From contig NZ_OY780933.1 of the NCBI RefSeq assembly GCF_963676065.1, forward strand, positions 124,001-188,000: a stretch of DNA of 64,000 bases, written 5' to 3'. Position numbers and translations under genes: made by a program. The stretch comes from Maridesulfovibrio sp. (GTDB lineage Bacteria > Desulfobacterota > Desulfovibrionia > Desulfovibrionales > Desulfovibrionaceae). Below the pieces are notes generated by a model, which did not search any database, was not told the origin of the DNA, and saw only the letters and a program-made list of their open reading frames with translations. This document shows, in pieces, positions 39,801-48,829 of this stretch (position 1 is the stretch's first letter; each line of letters starts with the position of its first letter).

Positions 39801-42229
39801 TGCAAAAAGGAATCAGCACCAACGCATACGTAACCGCCACCCTTATCCGCTCTGTGAATAAACTTGAAGCGGGCTCCAGTGCGCGGGCTGTCGGCGCTGT
39901 TCCCCTTTTCGTTGACCGACAAGCCAACAGACTCGGTATCGATATAACCTGTCCCGAGACGACCAGACCGAAAAAGACCGTCACCCTGCAGGTGAAAACC
40001 AAGCCCGGCGCCAAACTGACCATAGCCGCGGTGGATGAAGGCATCCTGCGTCTTTCCGGTCAGAAGACACCGAGTCCTTTTGATTACTTCTATGCCAAGC
40101 GTGCCCTAGGTGTGCGTTGGTCCGATACTTTCGGACTGCTCATGCCTGATGCCGGCCCAATAAACAAAGCGGCGGCCGGCGGCGGCATGGAACTGGCCAT
40201 GATGAAACAATTCGCGGGCAGCTCCGGTATCCGCAGGGTCAAGCCGGTCACTTTCTGGTCCGGCATCATCACCGCAGACAAGAGCGGCAAAGCCGTCTTC
40301 AATGCTGAAATCCCTGAATTCAGCGGAGCACTGCGCATTATGGCCGTGGTCAGCGATGGCAAAAAATTCGGCTCGGCATCAAAAATAATGACCGTCCGCT
40401 CACCATTGATGGTCACGCCGACCCTGCCCCGTTTCCTTGCGCCGGATGAAAAATTCGACATTCCGCTGAGCGTCCGCAACGACACCCCGCAGGACGGAAA
40501 ATTCAACCTCGAGCTCACTGTAAGCAAAAGCATGCAGCAGTCCATGAAAATCATGGGGTTCTCCGTTCCACAAGGCAGGCAGAAGACAACGTTCTTCAGT
40601 ACCAGTACCGGGGCGGCTCTTGGACCGGCGGCTTTCAAATTCTCAGCTGTCGGCAATGACGAATCGGCCGAAACAGCTATTGATCTCAATATCCGCGCGG
40701 CCCTGCCTGTGCAGCGTTCTTCTCGCTCCGGTTTTTTAAAAGACAAAGAAACCGTCCTTCCGGCGAACCTTGAAGGCATGCGTGTAGGAACTGCCCAGCG
40801 AACACTCATAATCGGCAACCAGCCTATGCTGCGCCTTGCCGGAAAGCTCGACTACCTGCTCCACTATCCATACGGATGTGCAGAGCAAACCGTTTCGCAA
40901 GCCTTTCCGCTTTTGAAATTCCCGGAACTGGCCCGCGAGCTTTCTCCGCAGTCCTTTGATAAAAAATCGCCGCAATTCATGGTCCAGTCCGCACTGAGCA
41001 GACTTTCCATGATGCAGACTTCCGACGGAGGCTTCGCCATGTGGCCCGGTGGACAAAACTCCGAGCCGTGGGTCTCGGTCTATGTGCTGCACTTTCTGCA
41101 ACAGGCCGCAATATCAGGCTATCAGGTGGACAGCCTGCTCCTTAACCGGGCTAAACATTATGCCGCCACCAATTACGCCGATACCATCAGGGACGGCTAT
41201 TCCTACCGGTTGCCCTGTTACGCCCAGTATGTTCTTGCCCGTTCCGGCAAAGTTATGCACGGTCCCATGAACTATCTTCGGGAACGCAAGGCAGCGGATA
41301 TGGATAAACTATCCCTGACTCTGCTGGCCGGCGCATTTGCCGCATCCGGTGATATGGCGGCATACCGTGAACTAATCTCCGCCAAGCCCGCTCCGGTTAA
41401 GGGCAAAGATAAAAAGCAGCTCTTCAGTTCTAAAATACGCGATCTCGCTCTTGAACTCCTGGTGCGCATGGAAGCAGACCGCAAGGACAACGCCATCCCG
41501 AAACTTGCTGATAAATTATACAATATGATGGCGGACAGCGGACGCAATGTAACGCAGGATAACGCTCTCGGCTTTCTGGCACTGGGAACTTTCTTTGCGC
41601 AGACAAAATCCGCCCCGCATCCGGCAGGAAAAATAATGAGCGGAGAAAAGGAGCTTGCCTCCTTTGCAACCAACGGAACCGCGCAGGTCACTGTCAAAGG
41701 TGACGCTCCCCTTTCCATCGAGCTTGAATCCGCTCCGGAAGAAGGTTCCTTCGTCTGGGCGATAAACAGCCGAGCCGTTCCGACCATCAAAAGCTGGAAA
41801 CCCCACGCAGACGGGATTGAGATCAAAAGGGAATTCCTGACCCGTGACGGCGATCCTTTGGAAATGGATGCCATCAAACAAGGTCAGCTTGTAGCCATGC
41901 GTACGGAGATCACTGCCAAAGACGATGTTCCCAACGCGGTGATAAGCTGCCTGCTGCCTTCCGGTCTTGAGCCGGAAAATACCAAGCTCGCCACTCGTGA
42001 AGACCTACCATGGCTGGCCAAAGGAAATGTAAGTCCCGATCACGTGGATATCCGCGATGACCGGGTACTGGTCTTCTCGGACATCCCAGCCAAGGGCAAG
42101 GTCGAAAATGTGACCCTGCTCCGCGCCGTGACCCGTGGGGAATTCAAAGTTCCTCCGGTGCAGGTGGAAGGTATGTATGATCCCGAAAAATCAGCTGCCA
42201 CCGCATTAGGTAAGATGATTATCAAATAA
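36833..42229 (+). CDS. yfhM: Bacterial alpha-2-macroglobulin (membrane-anchored protease trap)
   Basis: This 1798-residue envelope protein has one N-terminal hydrophobic anchor (about residues 13-31, no lipobox cysteine). A long row of beta-sandwich macroglobulin domains follows, and then the thioester domain with YGCAEQTV, whose Cys is near residue 1349 and whose Gln completes the reactive thioester. The helical alpha/alpha barrel and a C-terminal receptor-like domain come after. Such proteins trap attacking proteases covalently at the cell surface or in the periplasm. The neighbour pbpC, 115 bases downstream, is its usual partner. AAGAGGA lies before the ATG. Confidence 0.94.
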   Translation: MDRGPTPFKDKKNIIIALLLMLCIIQAAGLLKSKYESASARMNSGEGVKVTDVSLDSQGYSQLLLAFDMPIGPSETSAVLKKEPATITPRVKGEWRWINPYALRFSADPAFKGDTNFTIELKPENFLLTGQTLAGENTFHVQTGSFGVKKIDLRTEPVAGQGRKVRIEGFINFSNYVTPENTLKNISLTGPDGARIPLSITSNYDDYDQSFKSAPVEKKLKAETYILKVNKELPDGRGTMILGKDYEKKIEVVFDPVLSYSGYKSASSLTGARVELSFSSPVIPAQGLEMLSIKPAVKVSAAASGKRLILSGPFKPGMKYSIVMKKGLAAADGALLEKTLTENVTIPNIAPTADFSSAGMFLSESGYKTLGIKTVNTKQVNINVDRVFPNNLFSLFTHYGYIAFDPTTYGGGISAALGNRIFSGKLNTSGKINEEKLTPLSIKSFIAEGGKGLYRIAATIPGKGQGVQRWVMITDLGVVAKQGDDETLFWISSLSDLKPVLDAKVQLISNRNQVMATGTTNSQGMLIIKKKDMRDGIGDPYMAVVTRKNDMTFMLMDRFATDRSGLDIAGQRLSPKGLTAFTYGERNLYRPGETVKGVAVVRGRNLKPPKKMPVVLLYSDQRGRELFRRTVHTDNQGMIEFKRAIPDYSPTGQFNIKLLAGNERIGNFRYSVEDFMPDRISAEIITAKPASVGQNLNFEVEGRYLFGPPAENLPVTARVMIESAVFSPTGYEAYRFNTDSSSFKSREIFKTEAKLDESGKFSFSAPIPAGLKSDSALQARMVARVSETGGRGVTASKADPILISKFYPGLKKLTKRGYEQGESVKLDYVTLTPEGKKTTAGKLIMKLYRDRWQTIVRSTPSGSYKYVTERDPQLLETRKISAKAANGSFKVSPAEFGSYRVILSDPESGISAQADFFCGGWGYSPWALENPARLDIIPTRKGDYKPGEMAEYQVRTPFAGRMLITIEDNSIRWTKTIDVKGNTATVKVPVQKGISTNAYVTATLIRSVNKLEAGSSARAVGAVPLFVDRQANRLGIDITCPETTRPKKTVTLQVKTKPGAKLTIAAVDEGILRLSGQKTPSPFDYFYAKRALGVRWSDTFGLLMPDAGPINKAAAGGGMELAMMKQFAGSSGIRRVKPVTFWSGIITADKSGKAVFNAEIPEFSGALRIMAVVSDGKKFGSASKIMTVRSPLMVTPTLPRFLAPDEKFDIPLSVRNDTPQDGKFNLELTVSKSMQQSMKIMGFSVPQGRQKTTFFSTSTGAALGPAAFKFSAVGNDESAETAIDLNIRAALPVQRSSRSGFLKDKETVLPANLEGMRVGTAQRTLIIGNQPMLRLAGKLDYLLHYPYGCAEQTVSQAFPLLKFPELARELSPQSFDKKSPQFMVQSALSRLSMMQTSDGGFAMWPGGQNSEPWVSVYVLHFLQQAAISGYQVDSLLLNRAKHYAATNYADTIRDGYSYRLPCYAQYVLARSGKVMHGPMNYLRERKAADMDKLSLTLLAGAFAASGDMAAYRELISAKPAPVKGKDKKQLFSSKIRDLALELLVRMEADRKDNAIPKLADKLYNMMADSGRNVTQDNALGFLALGTFFAQTKSAPHPAGKIMSGEKELASFATNGTAQVTVKGDAPLSIELESAPEEGSFVWAINSRAVPTIKSWKPHADGIEIKREFLTRDGDPLEMDAIKQGQLVAMRTEITAKDDVPNAVISCLLPSGLEPENTKLATREDLPWLAKGNVSPDHVDIRDDRVLVFSDIPAKGKVENVTLLRAVTRGEFKVPPVQVEGMYDPEKSAATALGKMIIK

Positions 42230-42272
42230 GAATGCCTCCGGGGGGAAAGCCTACCGGCAGTCTCTCCGGGGG

Positions 42273-42300
42273 CTTAAACTCTTTTGCGAAAGGGTTTAAG
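42273..42300. other. Hairpin between the macroglobulin gene and pbpC
   Basis: CTTAAACTCTTT pairs with AAAGGGTTTAAG (one T-G pair, loop TGCG), a 12-bp stem. It is followed by AATCCCAAAAACTTTT, not a clean T-tract. It lies 44 bases after the macroglobulin stop and 44 bases before pbpC, and could moderate read-through between the two. Confidence 0.5.
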
Positions 42301-42344
42301 AATCCCAAAAACTTTTAGTTGTTGTTATTGGTTAAACTAAATTC

Positions 42345-44654
42345 ATGATGAGAAAGAGAGGTATTTTAATACTCGGAGGGATAGCTCTCTTTCTTGTCGC
42401 GTCTTTTTTTGCGCTTGATCTTCTTTATCCTTTTCCAGAACACAAGCTTCATCCTCCTGTGGCCTCGGTTGTAAAAGACCGTGACGGCAAAGTATTGCGA
42501 ATTTTCCTGCCGCCGGACGGAGCACGGCGTATGCATACTGATTTTGATAAAATCTCACCGGTTTTAAAGAAAACGCTGCTTGCTTCGGAAGATCAATGGT
42601 TTGAGTATCATCCGGGGGTGAATCCGATCTCAATTATACGCGCTGCAATTATGAACATATCTGCCGGACGCGTAATTTCAGGGGCTTCGACCATTCCCAT
42701 GCAGATTGCGCGCATGACAAAACCGAAAGAACGGACATTGGGGGCAAAGATAATTGAGGCTTTTCGAGCTCTACAGCTCAAACTGCATCATTCAAACGAT
42801 GAGTTGCTGGAAATCTACCTGAATATACTGCCCTACGGCGGAAATATTGTCGGGGTCGGCGCGGCTTCCCATTTTTATTTCGGGCATGGACCGGAAAAAC
42901 TTTCGCTGGGGGAATCCGCACTGCTGACCACCATTCCGCGCGGTCCTGTTTTTTATGATCCCCTGCGGAATCCCGCACAGGCTAGAACCGGACGTAACCG
43001 GGTAATGCGGCAGCTCGCGGAGAAGGGAGTTTTCCCGCAGGGGGAAATTGAACGCAATATGAGATTACCGTTGCCGCAGTCCATAAGACCGGTCCCCCTT
43101 GAAGCACCTCATTTCTGCAGAATGGTTCTGGAACGAAACGGACGGATTCCCGAGACAATCACCACCCTCGATTCCACCTTGCAGCAAGGCGCGCAGGAAA
43201 TGCTCAAGAGCCATGTGGCCCGGCTCCGCGGGGATGATATCGATAATGCCGCCTGCGTTATCATCCACATCCCAAGCCGAGAAATACGGGCCTTAGTCGG
43301 CTCGGCGGACTTTTTTGAGAATGGTTTCGGTGGAGCCATCAATCTGGCTACGACCAAGCGTTCTCCCGGATCGACCCTGAAACCGTTCATATACGGACTC
43401 GCGTTTGATCAGGGCGCTCTGGTCCCGGATTCATTTGTCTATGACATCCCGGTTGATTACGCCGGATATTCCCCGAAAAATTATGACCGGCTATATCACG
43501 GTCAGGTAACAGTCCGGCAGGCACTTACAAAATCCCTGAATATCCCGGCGATAAACACCCTTGCCGGAGACGGTATTGCTGAATTTATCGAGCTGCTCAA
43601 AAAGGGCGGCATCAGCACGCTTGATAAAAAACCCTTGGAATACGGTCTGCCGCTGGCACTGGGCGGATGTGAAATTAAACTTACAGAATTGACTAATCTG
43701 TACGCATCACTCGCGGAGAACGGAAAATTTAAGCCGTTCAAGGTTACTGCCGGAAAAAACAAAATAGACACGCAGATTCTTTCGCCAGAGTCGGCATGGT
43801 TGGTCCTTGAAATGCTCTCTTCGGTCACCAGACCGGAAATGAATGAGACATGGATGCTGACCCGTGATATGCCGGAAACAGCTTGGAAAACCGGAACCTC
43901 GTTCGGACATCGCGATGCATGGGCTGTAGGAATTTCCGGTAATTATGCTGTCGGCGTATGGGTAGGCAACCCGGACGGAAGACCGCGCAAGGGGATCTCG
44001 GGCGCGGTTCACGCCGGACCGCTGCTTTTTGACCTGCTGCGCATGGCCGCACCGGGCGGGAAATTACCTCCGCCGCCGGAAGGTCCCGGCATCAGCGAAG
44101 TTGAAGTCTGCGCCCACAGCAGACAGCTGCCCGGTCCATTCTGTACCGACCGTACAACTATCCGCATTTTATCCGGCAGGACTAAGCTGCATCCTTGCGA
44201 AGAATGCCGCCAGATTTTCGTGGACGGAAAGAGCGGATACAGGATTTCCGGTGAATGTCTTGGCAGAAAAGGAATCAAGGCGGTGACCATCCGTACTATT
44301 CCGCCGAAATTAGCCAGATGGCGGGCCGAAAACAATCTGGAAATACCGCACATGCCGCCGCTGGCACCTGATTGCGGCCTTATTCCTGCGGGCATCGCCC
44401 CGAAAATTATATCACCGGCATCCGGCACGCCCTACCTGCTGCGCAAGGATACCCCGCTTAAATTCCAGCAGATTTCACTCAAGGCCGAAGCCGGACCGGA
44501 CAGCGGAACCCTATATTGGTTCCTTGATGGCAGGCTGGTAAGAGAAGGCGATTTTGACGAAAGGCTTTTTACGGAAGTCAGCATCGGGAAACACAGAATT
44601 TCCGTTTCTGATGAACTTGGAAGGGTGGATGCTTTGGAGTTTGAGGTGCGCTGA
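42345..44654 (+). CDS. pbpC: Penicillin-binding protein 1C, bifunctional transglycosylase/transpeptidase
   Basis: This 769-residue class A PBP has an N-terminal membrane anchor at about 8-25. The glycosyltransferase 51 domain shows EDQWFEYHPGVNP. The transpeptidase has the three penicillin-binding motifs, SPGSTLKP (SxxK), KSLN (SxN) and KTGTS. A C-terminal BiPBP_C beta domain ends the protein. PBP1C repairs peptidoglycan. Pairing with alpha-2-macroglobulin suggests joint defence and repair when the wall is breached, which is the usual interpretation of this gene pair. No clear binding site precedes the ATG. Confidence 0.95.
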   Translation: MMRKRGILILGGIALFLVASFFALDLLYPFPEHKLHPPVASVVKDRDGKVLRIFLPPDGARRMHTDFDKISPVLKKTLLASEDQWFEYHPGVNPISIIRAAIMNISAGRVISGASTIPMQIARMTKPKERTLGAKIIEAFRALQLKLHHSNDELLEIYLNILPYGGNIVGVGAASHFYFGHGPEKLSLGESALLTTIPRGPVFYDPLRNPAQARTGRNRVMRQLAEKGVFPQGEIERNMRLPLPQSIRPVPLEAPHFCRMVLERNGRIPETITTLDSTLQQGAQEMLKSHVARLRGDDIDNAACVIIHIPSREIRALVGSADFFENGFGGAINLATTKRSPGSTLKPFIYGLAFDQGALVPDSFVYDIPVDYAGYSPKNYDRLYHGQVTVRQALTKSLNIPAINTLAGDGIAEFIELLKKGGISTLDKKPLEYGLPLALGGCEIKLTELTNLYASLAENGKFKPFKVTAGKNKIDTQILSPESAWLVLEMLSSVTRPEMNETWMLTRDMPETAWKTGTSFGHRDAWAVGISGNYAVGVWVGNPDGRPRKGISGAVHAGPLLFDLLRMAAPGGKLPPPPEGPGISEVEVCAHSRQLPGPFCTDRTTIRILSGRTKLHPCEECRQIFVDGKSGYRISGECLGRKGIKAVTIRTIPPKLARWRAENNLEIPHMPPLAPDCGLIPAGIAPKIISPASGTPYLLRKDTPLKFQQISLKAEAGPDSGTLYWFLDGRLVREGDFDERLFTEVSIGKHRISVSDELGRVDALEFEVR

Positions 44655-44696
44655 AATCATGCTGCTGATATTTGAAAAAACTTGAACAGCGGTCAG

Positions 44697-45629
44697 CTAG
44701 CTTACTTGCTCACGTAACCATTTCACTGCATATTGCTGAACAGTCTCAGCAGCATCAGCCAACCAGAATCCCATATGGGAACCTTTATCAATCCAGTAGA
44801 GCTCGGAGTCGGCGATTGAGCGCGCTGCATATTCAGCTTGAGCTGGAGGCACGTCATTATCCGCGTTTCCATGTATGATCAAAGTCGGACAGTCGACCTT
44901 GTCGAGCGGGAGTCTGTCAAGAGACCGCATTTTCTCAAGATCGTTGGCTACCCCGGCTTTACGCTCTTCGTATCTTGTTGTCATGGTGCGAGACAGAACT
45001 TCAACCATGGCAAGCTTTGCCGGATCCTTCAAAACCTGCCTTACCCTCTCCCGAATCTCGTGCTCCGCCAGCGAACTTTCCGTTTGCAGAAAACTTTTGA
45101 TCATGGCTGCCGGAAAATGGCTCATAAGAAAATCCATCAACCACATACCGGCCTTGCTCATAAACAATAATTCCTCAGCCTTGGAAATCTCATCGGCCTT
45201 AGTATAACGCATACAGACGGAATCGATTTCAATTAGAGCCGATACCCGGTCCGGGTGGTTCTGAGCCATAAGATAAGTGGACGGTCCTCCCGCCGACGCC
45301 CCCAGGACAGCGACTCTATCCAGCCCCAGGACATCAAGCAGGGCCGCGAGAGCATCCCCCTGACTTTCCAGAGATTGCCCGCTGGACAGGGGAGTTCCCA
45401 AATACCCCGGTCGTGAAGGCGCTATAATCCTGAAACCGTTCAGACGAAAGGATTCGCTGATCGCCAGTCCCTGATCATAGCCTCCCGGACCTCCGTGTAC
45501 ACTCAGAAGGACGGGACCTTCTCCCCTAGCCGCATATTCTACCGGTCCCATGGAAGTTTCAATTGTTACCGGGCGCTGCTCCATACATTTTTTATAATCT
45601 TCGGCCTTAACGGGAAGAAAAGAGGTCAT
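44697..45629 (-). CDS. Alpha/beta-hydrolase fold protein
   Basis: This is 310 residues from the ATG at 45629, preferred over 45641 because GGAG lies seven bases upstream. The oxyanion segment SVHGGPGGYDQ, the nucleophile elbow GASAGGPS, the late acid in IHGNADNDVPP, and the catalytic His in DKGSHMGFW form a complete hydrolase triad. It has no signal peptide. Proline iminopeptidase-like or esterase activity is possible; substrate unknown. It is convergent with pbpC and stands alone. Confidence 0.88.
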   Translation of the reverse strand: MTSFLPVKAEDYKKCMEQRPVTIETSMGPVEYAARGEGPVLLSVHGGPGGYDQGLAISESFRLNGFRIIAPSRPGYLGTPLSSGQSLESQGDALAALLDVLGLDRVAVLGASAGGPSTYLMAQNHPDRVSALIEIDSVCMRYTKADEISKAEELLFMSKAGMWLMDFLMSHFPAAMIKSFLQTESSLAEHEIRERVRQVLKDPAKLAMVEVLSRTMTTRYEERKAGVANDLEKMRSLDRLPLDKVDCPTLIIHGNADNDVPPAQAEYAARSIADSELYWIDKGSHMGFWLADAAETVQQYAVKWLREQVS

Positions 45630-45735
45630 GAGAGTCTCCATATCTGAAGCTGTTGATTACGGGATTCCCCCCCAATTATTACACCAAAATAGAACGGGAA
45701 TAAAGTCTAACAGTATCAAAACAAAAAAACTTCCC

Positions 45736-47307
45736 CTATCCCCAGCGATCTCCAAGCGCACGCGAAGCAATACAGCATCCCGCAGCCATGGCCGACCATT
45801 CGATAATTTCCGGCAATGAAATAGTGCTGTTGAAATCGCCAAGATGCGGCCCGGTAGTCAGGGGAATATCTTCCTTGTTCTTTTCTATGGAATACGCTTT
45901 ATCCGGGTCCATCCCGCACTTGATGAGATATTTACGGAACTCTCCGTCTTCCAGAATTTCCTGATCCACCACGCGCATGAACTCGAACATGTGGCGATCA
46001 ACACCCATTTCATTGATCATTTCCTGAACAAGTTCCGGCACATGCAGGTCTATCTCATTGCTGAATTCCTTTCCTGTAAAGCCGTGATAATATTTGTCAA
46101 AGCAGTATTTTACAGCCTGTTCAAAAAAATCAGCATCGAAAAGGTGGCGGGCATCGACGGGTGCACCATTGGCATCAAGTCCGCAGGTCTGAGGTTCCTG
46201 TGACCGGAACCAGCTGCCCAGCACCAGCAGGATAGACATGAAATGTGAACCAATGGCCCAGTAAAAAGAATCGCACCCCGGCTTAATGACCTGCAAATGC
46301 TCAAAATCACGCAGGCCGGATCGTCCAAAATTAGGATAGCGGCAGGAATCCAGCCAGCGATCCAGCCGTCCGAATCTACGCCATTCGTAAACACCTTCAT
46401 CCGTACGCCGGGTAGCCTGCACCCGGTTATGGAAAAGGGGAATGGGTGCATCGTGTACTATGCCCCGTCCGGCAAGACGCCCCAGCAGGAAGGAATTGCG
46501 ACCCATTATTTCCAGCATTTCTTCCGCTGAACTCCGTTTATCCACGCGGTCGTCATTGGGATAGACAAAATAGTCACTGTGGGCGTGGTAGCCCATGGCG
46601 TAAAGTTCTTCATGCAGGTTCTCAGGAGATCCGGCGGGCAATCCTTCCAGTTTGAAAACCACATGGCCGCCGATGGTATAAGGCTCGGGACAATCAAACC
46701 GCACGCCTTCCGGGCCACTCTCATTACGAAGCCTTTCCATCCAGCGTCCTTCAAGATGAAGCCCTTCGGGAGTCTCACCCCGGCGTAGAATTTTTATGGC
46801 GAAAATACGCTTATCACCTTCGGCCCGCATAACCGCGCTGCGCCCGGAAAAAACAGGTTTGCCTACAACACCTGCGTTCTTAAGCAGAGTTTCCCACTTC
46901 ACCGTGGGGGCGAATCCTGAAAAAGGTTCCGGGGGCTCAGGCAGTGCAACTTCAAACGGCAGTACGCCAAGTCCACCGGAAGCCTCCACCGCCGCGTATT
47001 TCTTACAGCTGGAAGCGGCCTGAATCTGCAAATGCAGGGCAGAATGCGAGACAGCAGAGTCAGGACAACCGTGACCGATGGCCCCCAAAGTTTTAGCGCA
47101 TTCCCGGTACAGCAGCTGCGACATGCGCTGGGAACTGTAACGCTGCTCAATCAGCACATCCCAGACAGCATGGACTATCTCGGTATCTGCGCACTGCGGC
47201 TCTTTCTGGATCAATGACCGCAGGTTACGGACATCCATATAGGCCGCGCAAAATTCCCGTTCCGGGGTCAATCCCCGCGCATATGCTGTAGCTTCGTTTT
47301 TTCTCAA
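45736..47307 (-). CDS. Protein-kinase-like protein, resembles SidJ-type pseudokinases
   Basis: From the preferred start it has 523 residues. RIFAIKILRRGE gives a kinase-like beta3 lysine (about K172), EGRWMERL a candidate helix-C glutamate (about 186-191), and RGIVHDAPIPLFHNR a catalytic-loop-like stretch with H285-D286 and N294. No ordinary DFG loop is obvious. From memory, not from a search, Desulfovibrio proteins of this kind are annotated as SidJ-related pseudokinases; Legionella SidJ is a polyglutamylase on a kinase fold. The TTG at 47307 has GGGGG six bases upstream; the frame runs to 47460 but that extension is AT-rich and lacks a binding site. It is divergent from the double-cubane reductase gene. 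Confidence 0.7.
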   Translation of the reverse strand: MRKNEATAYARGLTPEREFCAAYMDVRNLRSLIQKEPQCADTEIVHAVWDVLIEQRYSSQRMSQLLYRECAKTLGAIGHGCPDSAVSHSALHLQIQAASSCKKYAAVEASGGLGVLPFEVALPEPPEPFSGFAPTVKWETLLKNAGVVGKPVFSGRSAVMRAEGDKRIFAIKILRRGETPEGLHLEGRWMERLRNESGPEGVRFDCPEPYTIGGHVVFKLEGLPAGSPENLHEELYAMGYHAHSDYFVYPNDDRVDKRSSAEEMLEIMGRNSFLLGRLAGRGIVHDAPIPLFHNRVQATRRTDEGVYEWRRFGRLDRWLDSCRYPNFGRSGLRDFEHLQVIKPGCDSFYWAIGSHFMSILLVLGSWFRSQEPQTCGLDANGAPVDARHLFDADFFEQAVKYCFDKYYHGFTGKEFSNEIDLHVPELVQEMINEMGVDRHMFEFMRVVDQEILEDGEFRKYLIKCGMDPDKAYSIEKNKEDIPLTTGPHLGDFNSTISLPEIIEWSAMAAGCCIASRALGDRWG

Positions 47308-47509
47308 GTTATCCCCCGAAATATTTATGACGAAAGGAGTTATACGAAAGCAGGCGTTAAGGCCAGTACGAGAAACGGAGAACATAGAGTAGATAAATGA
47401 ATAAATCATCAAGTAATAGATTCTATCAATTTGTCGCCAACATTGAACTAATCTATTCAAGAATAATTCTGAACAACATTTGACAACAATTTATCCGGGA
47501 GATTTGATC

Positions 47510-48787
47510 ATGGAACAATCTTCATACACTGAAATGTGGGAAAACCTGAATCTCGACATTGAAGCCCATGAGGGGCTGCTGGAGGTTCTTGGTAAATTCT
47601 ACGGCGACATTTACATGAGCCAGCAGGGCCGCCTGAAGGGCATGGAATATCTGGACTTCGTGCTTTCAGAAGTTCACGGGCTGCGTATTCAGGAACTGGT
47701 AGAGGCTCAAAAGGCCGGCCGCAAAGTAATAGGCACATTCTGTGTTTTCGTACCGGAAGAATTGACTCTCGCTGTTGATGCCATTCAAGTGGGACTCTGC
47801 TCCGGTGCTGATGCCGGAACAGAAGCAGCGGAAACAATAGTTCCGCGCAACACCTGCGCCCTGATCAAATCTTTTATCGGTTTCAAGATGGCTAAAATCT
47901 GTCCTTACACCGAATCCTGCGACCTGATTATCGGCGAAACCACCTGTGACGGTAAAAAGAAAGCTTACGAAGCGTTCGGCGAAATGGCTCCCATGTATGT
48001 AATGGAAGTCCCGCAGCGCAAAGAAGAATCAGACCGCGCACTCTGGAAATCCGAAATACTGCGCTTCAAAGAAAAACTTGAAGAACTGACCGGAAATAAA
48101 ATCACCGCTGAATCCCTTAAGAAAAGCATCAAAACAGTCAATGATAAACGCCGTGCCCTGCAACGCTTGAACACGCTGCGCGCAGCAGTGCCCACACCGA
48201 TTTCCGGCCGCGATGTGCTGCTCGTCAATCAGGTAAGTTTTTATGATGATCCGGTCCGCTTTACCAATTCCATCAACGCCCTCTGCGACCAGATTGAAGA
48301 ACGCATCGCTAAAAACGAAGGCATAGTACCGGACAAGACTCCCCGGCTGATGCTCGCAGGATGTCCCATGGCAGTACCCAACTGGAAACTGCCCTATATT
48401 GTGGAAAGCTCCGGCGCTGTAGTTGTATCCGAAGAGTCCTGCATCGGAACCCGCAACAGCCGTGATCTGGTGGATGAATCCGCTGAAACAGTGGAAGAAA
48501 TGATCGATGCCATCTGTGATCGTTACCTAAAAATCGACTGTGCCTGCTTCACGCCCAATAATGAGCGCATGGAAAACATTACCAAACTGGCTAAAGAGAC
48601 CAAAGTAGACGGAGTGATCCACTACTCCCTGATGTTCTGCCAGCCCTACACCCACGAGACTTTCAAGGTGGAAAAAGCCCTGACCGAGGCTGAAGTTCCC
48701 ATGCTGGCAATTGAAACCGATTACAGCATGGAAGATGCCGAGCAGCTCAAGACCCGTGTTGAAGCATTTGTGGAAATGATTTCGTAA
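47510..48787 (+). CDS. Double-cubane-cluster reductase (HgdB/BcrB-like family)
   Basis: This 425-residue protein is of the 2-hydroxyacyl-CoA dehydratase D-component family. Cysteines appear in GTFCVFVPEEL, RNTCALIKSFIGF, CPYTESCDLIIGETTCDGKKKAYE, and LAGCPMAVPNWK through CIGTRNSRDL. The pairing with one ATPase activase and only one large subunit fits the double-cubane-cluster proteins, which reduce small molecules at very low potential. The physiological substrate is unknown. The ATG at 47510 has GGGAG upstream; the frame begins ten codons earlier. An alternative is one subunit of a true dehydratase, but no second subunit is present. Confidence 0.85.
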   Translation: MEQSSYTEMWENLNLDIEAHEGLLEVLGKFYGDIYMSQQGRLKGMEYLDFVLSEVHGLRIQELVEAQKAGRKVIGTFCVFVPEELTLAVDAIQVGLCSGADAGTEAAETIVPRNTCALIKSFIGFKMAKICPYTESCDLIIGETTCDGKKKAYEAFGEMAPMYVMEVPQRKEESDRALWKSEILRFKEKLEELTGNKITAESLKKSIKTVNDKRRALQRLNTLRAAVPTPISGRDVLLVNQVSFYDDPVRFTNSINALCDQIEERIAKNEGIVPDKTPRLMLAGCPMAVPNWKLPYIVESSGAVVVSEESCIGTRNSRDLVDESAETVEEMIDAICDRYLKIDCACFTPNNERMENITKLAKETKVDGVIHYSLMFCQPYTHETFKVEKALTEAEVPMLAIETDYSMEDAEQLKTRVEAFVEMIS

Positions 48788-48792
48788 TATTA

Positions 48793-48819
48793 TAGCCCCC
48801 GGTAAACTGCCGGGGGCTA
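48793..48819. other. GC-rich hairpin between reductase and activase genes
   Basis: TAGCCCCCGG pairs with CCGGGGGCTA (loop TAAACTG), ending one base before the GGAG binding site of the activase gene. No T-tract follows. It may stabilise the upstream message or lower activase translation so that less activase than reductase is made. Confidence 0.6.
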
Positions 48820-48829
48820 CGGAGCACGC

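Noticed and set aside
47308..47460. 51-codon N-terminal extension of the SidJ-like protein
   Set aside because: The extension is AT-rich, overlaps the region needed for divergent promoters and lacks a binding site, while the TTG at 47307 has a good one.
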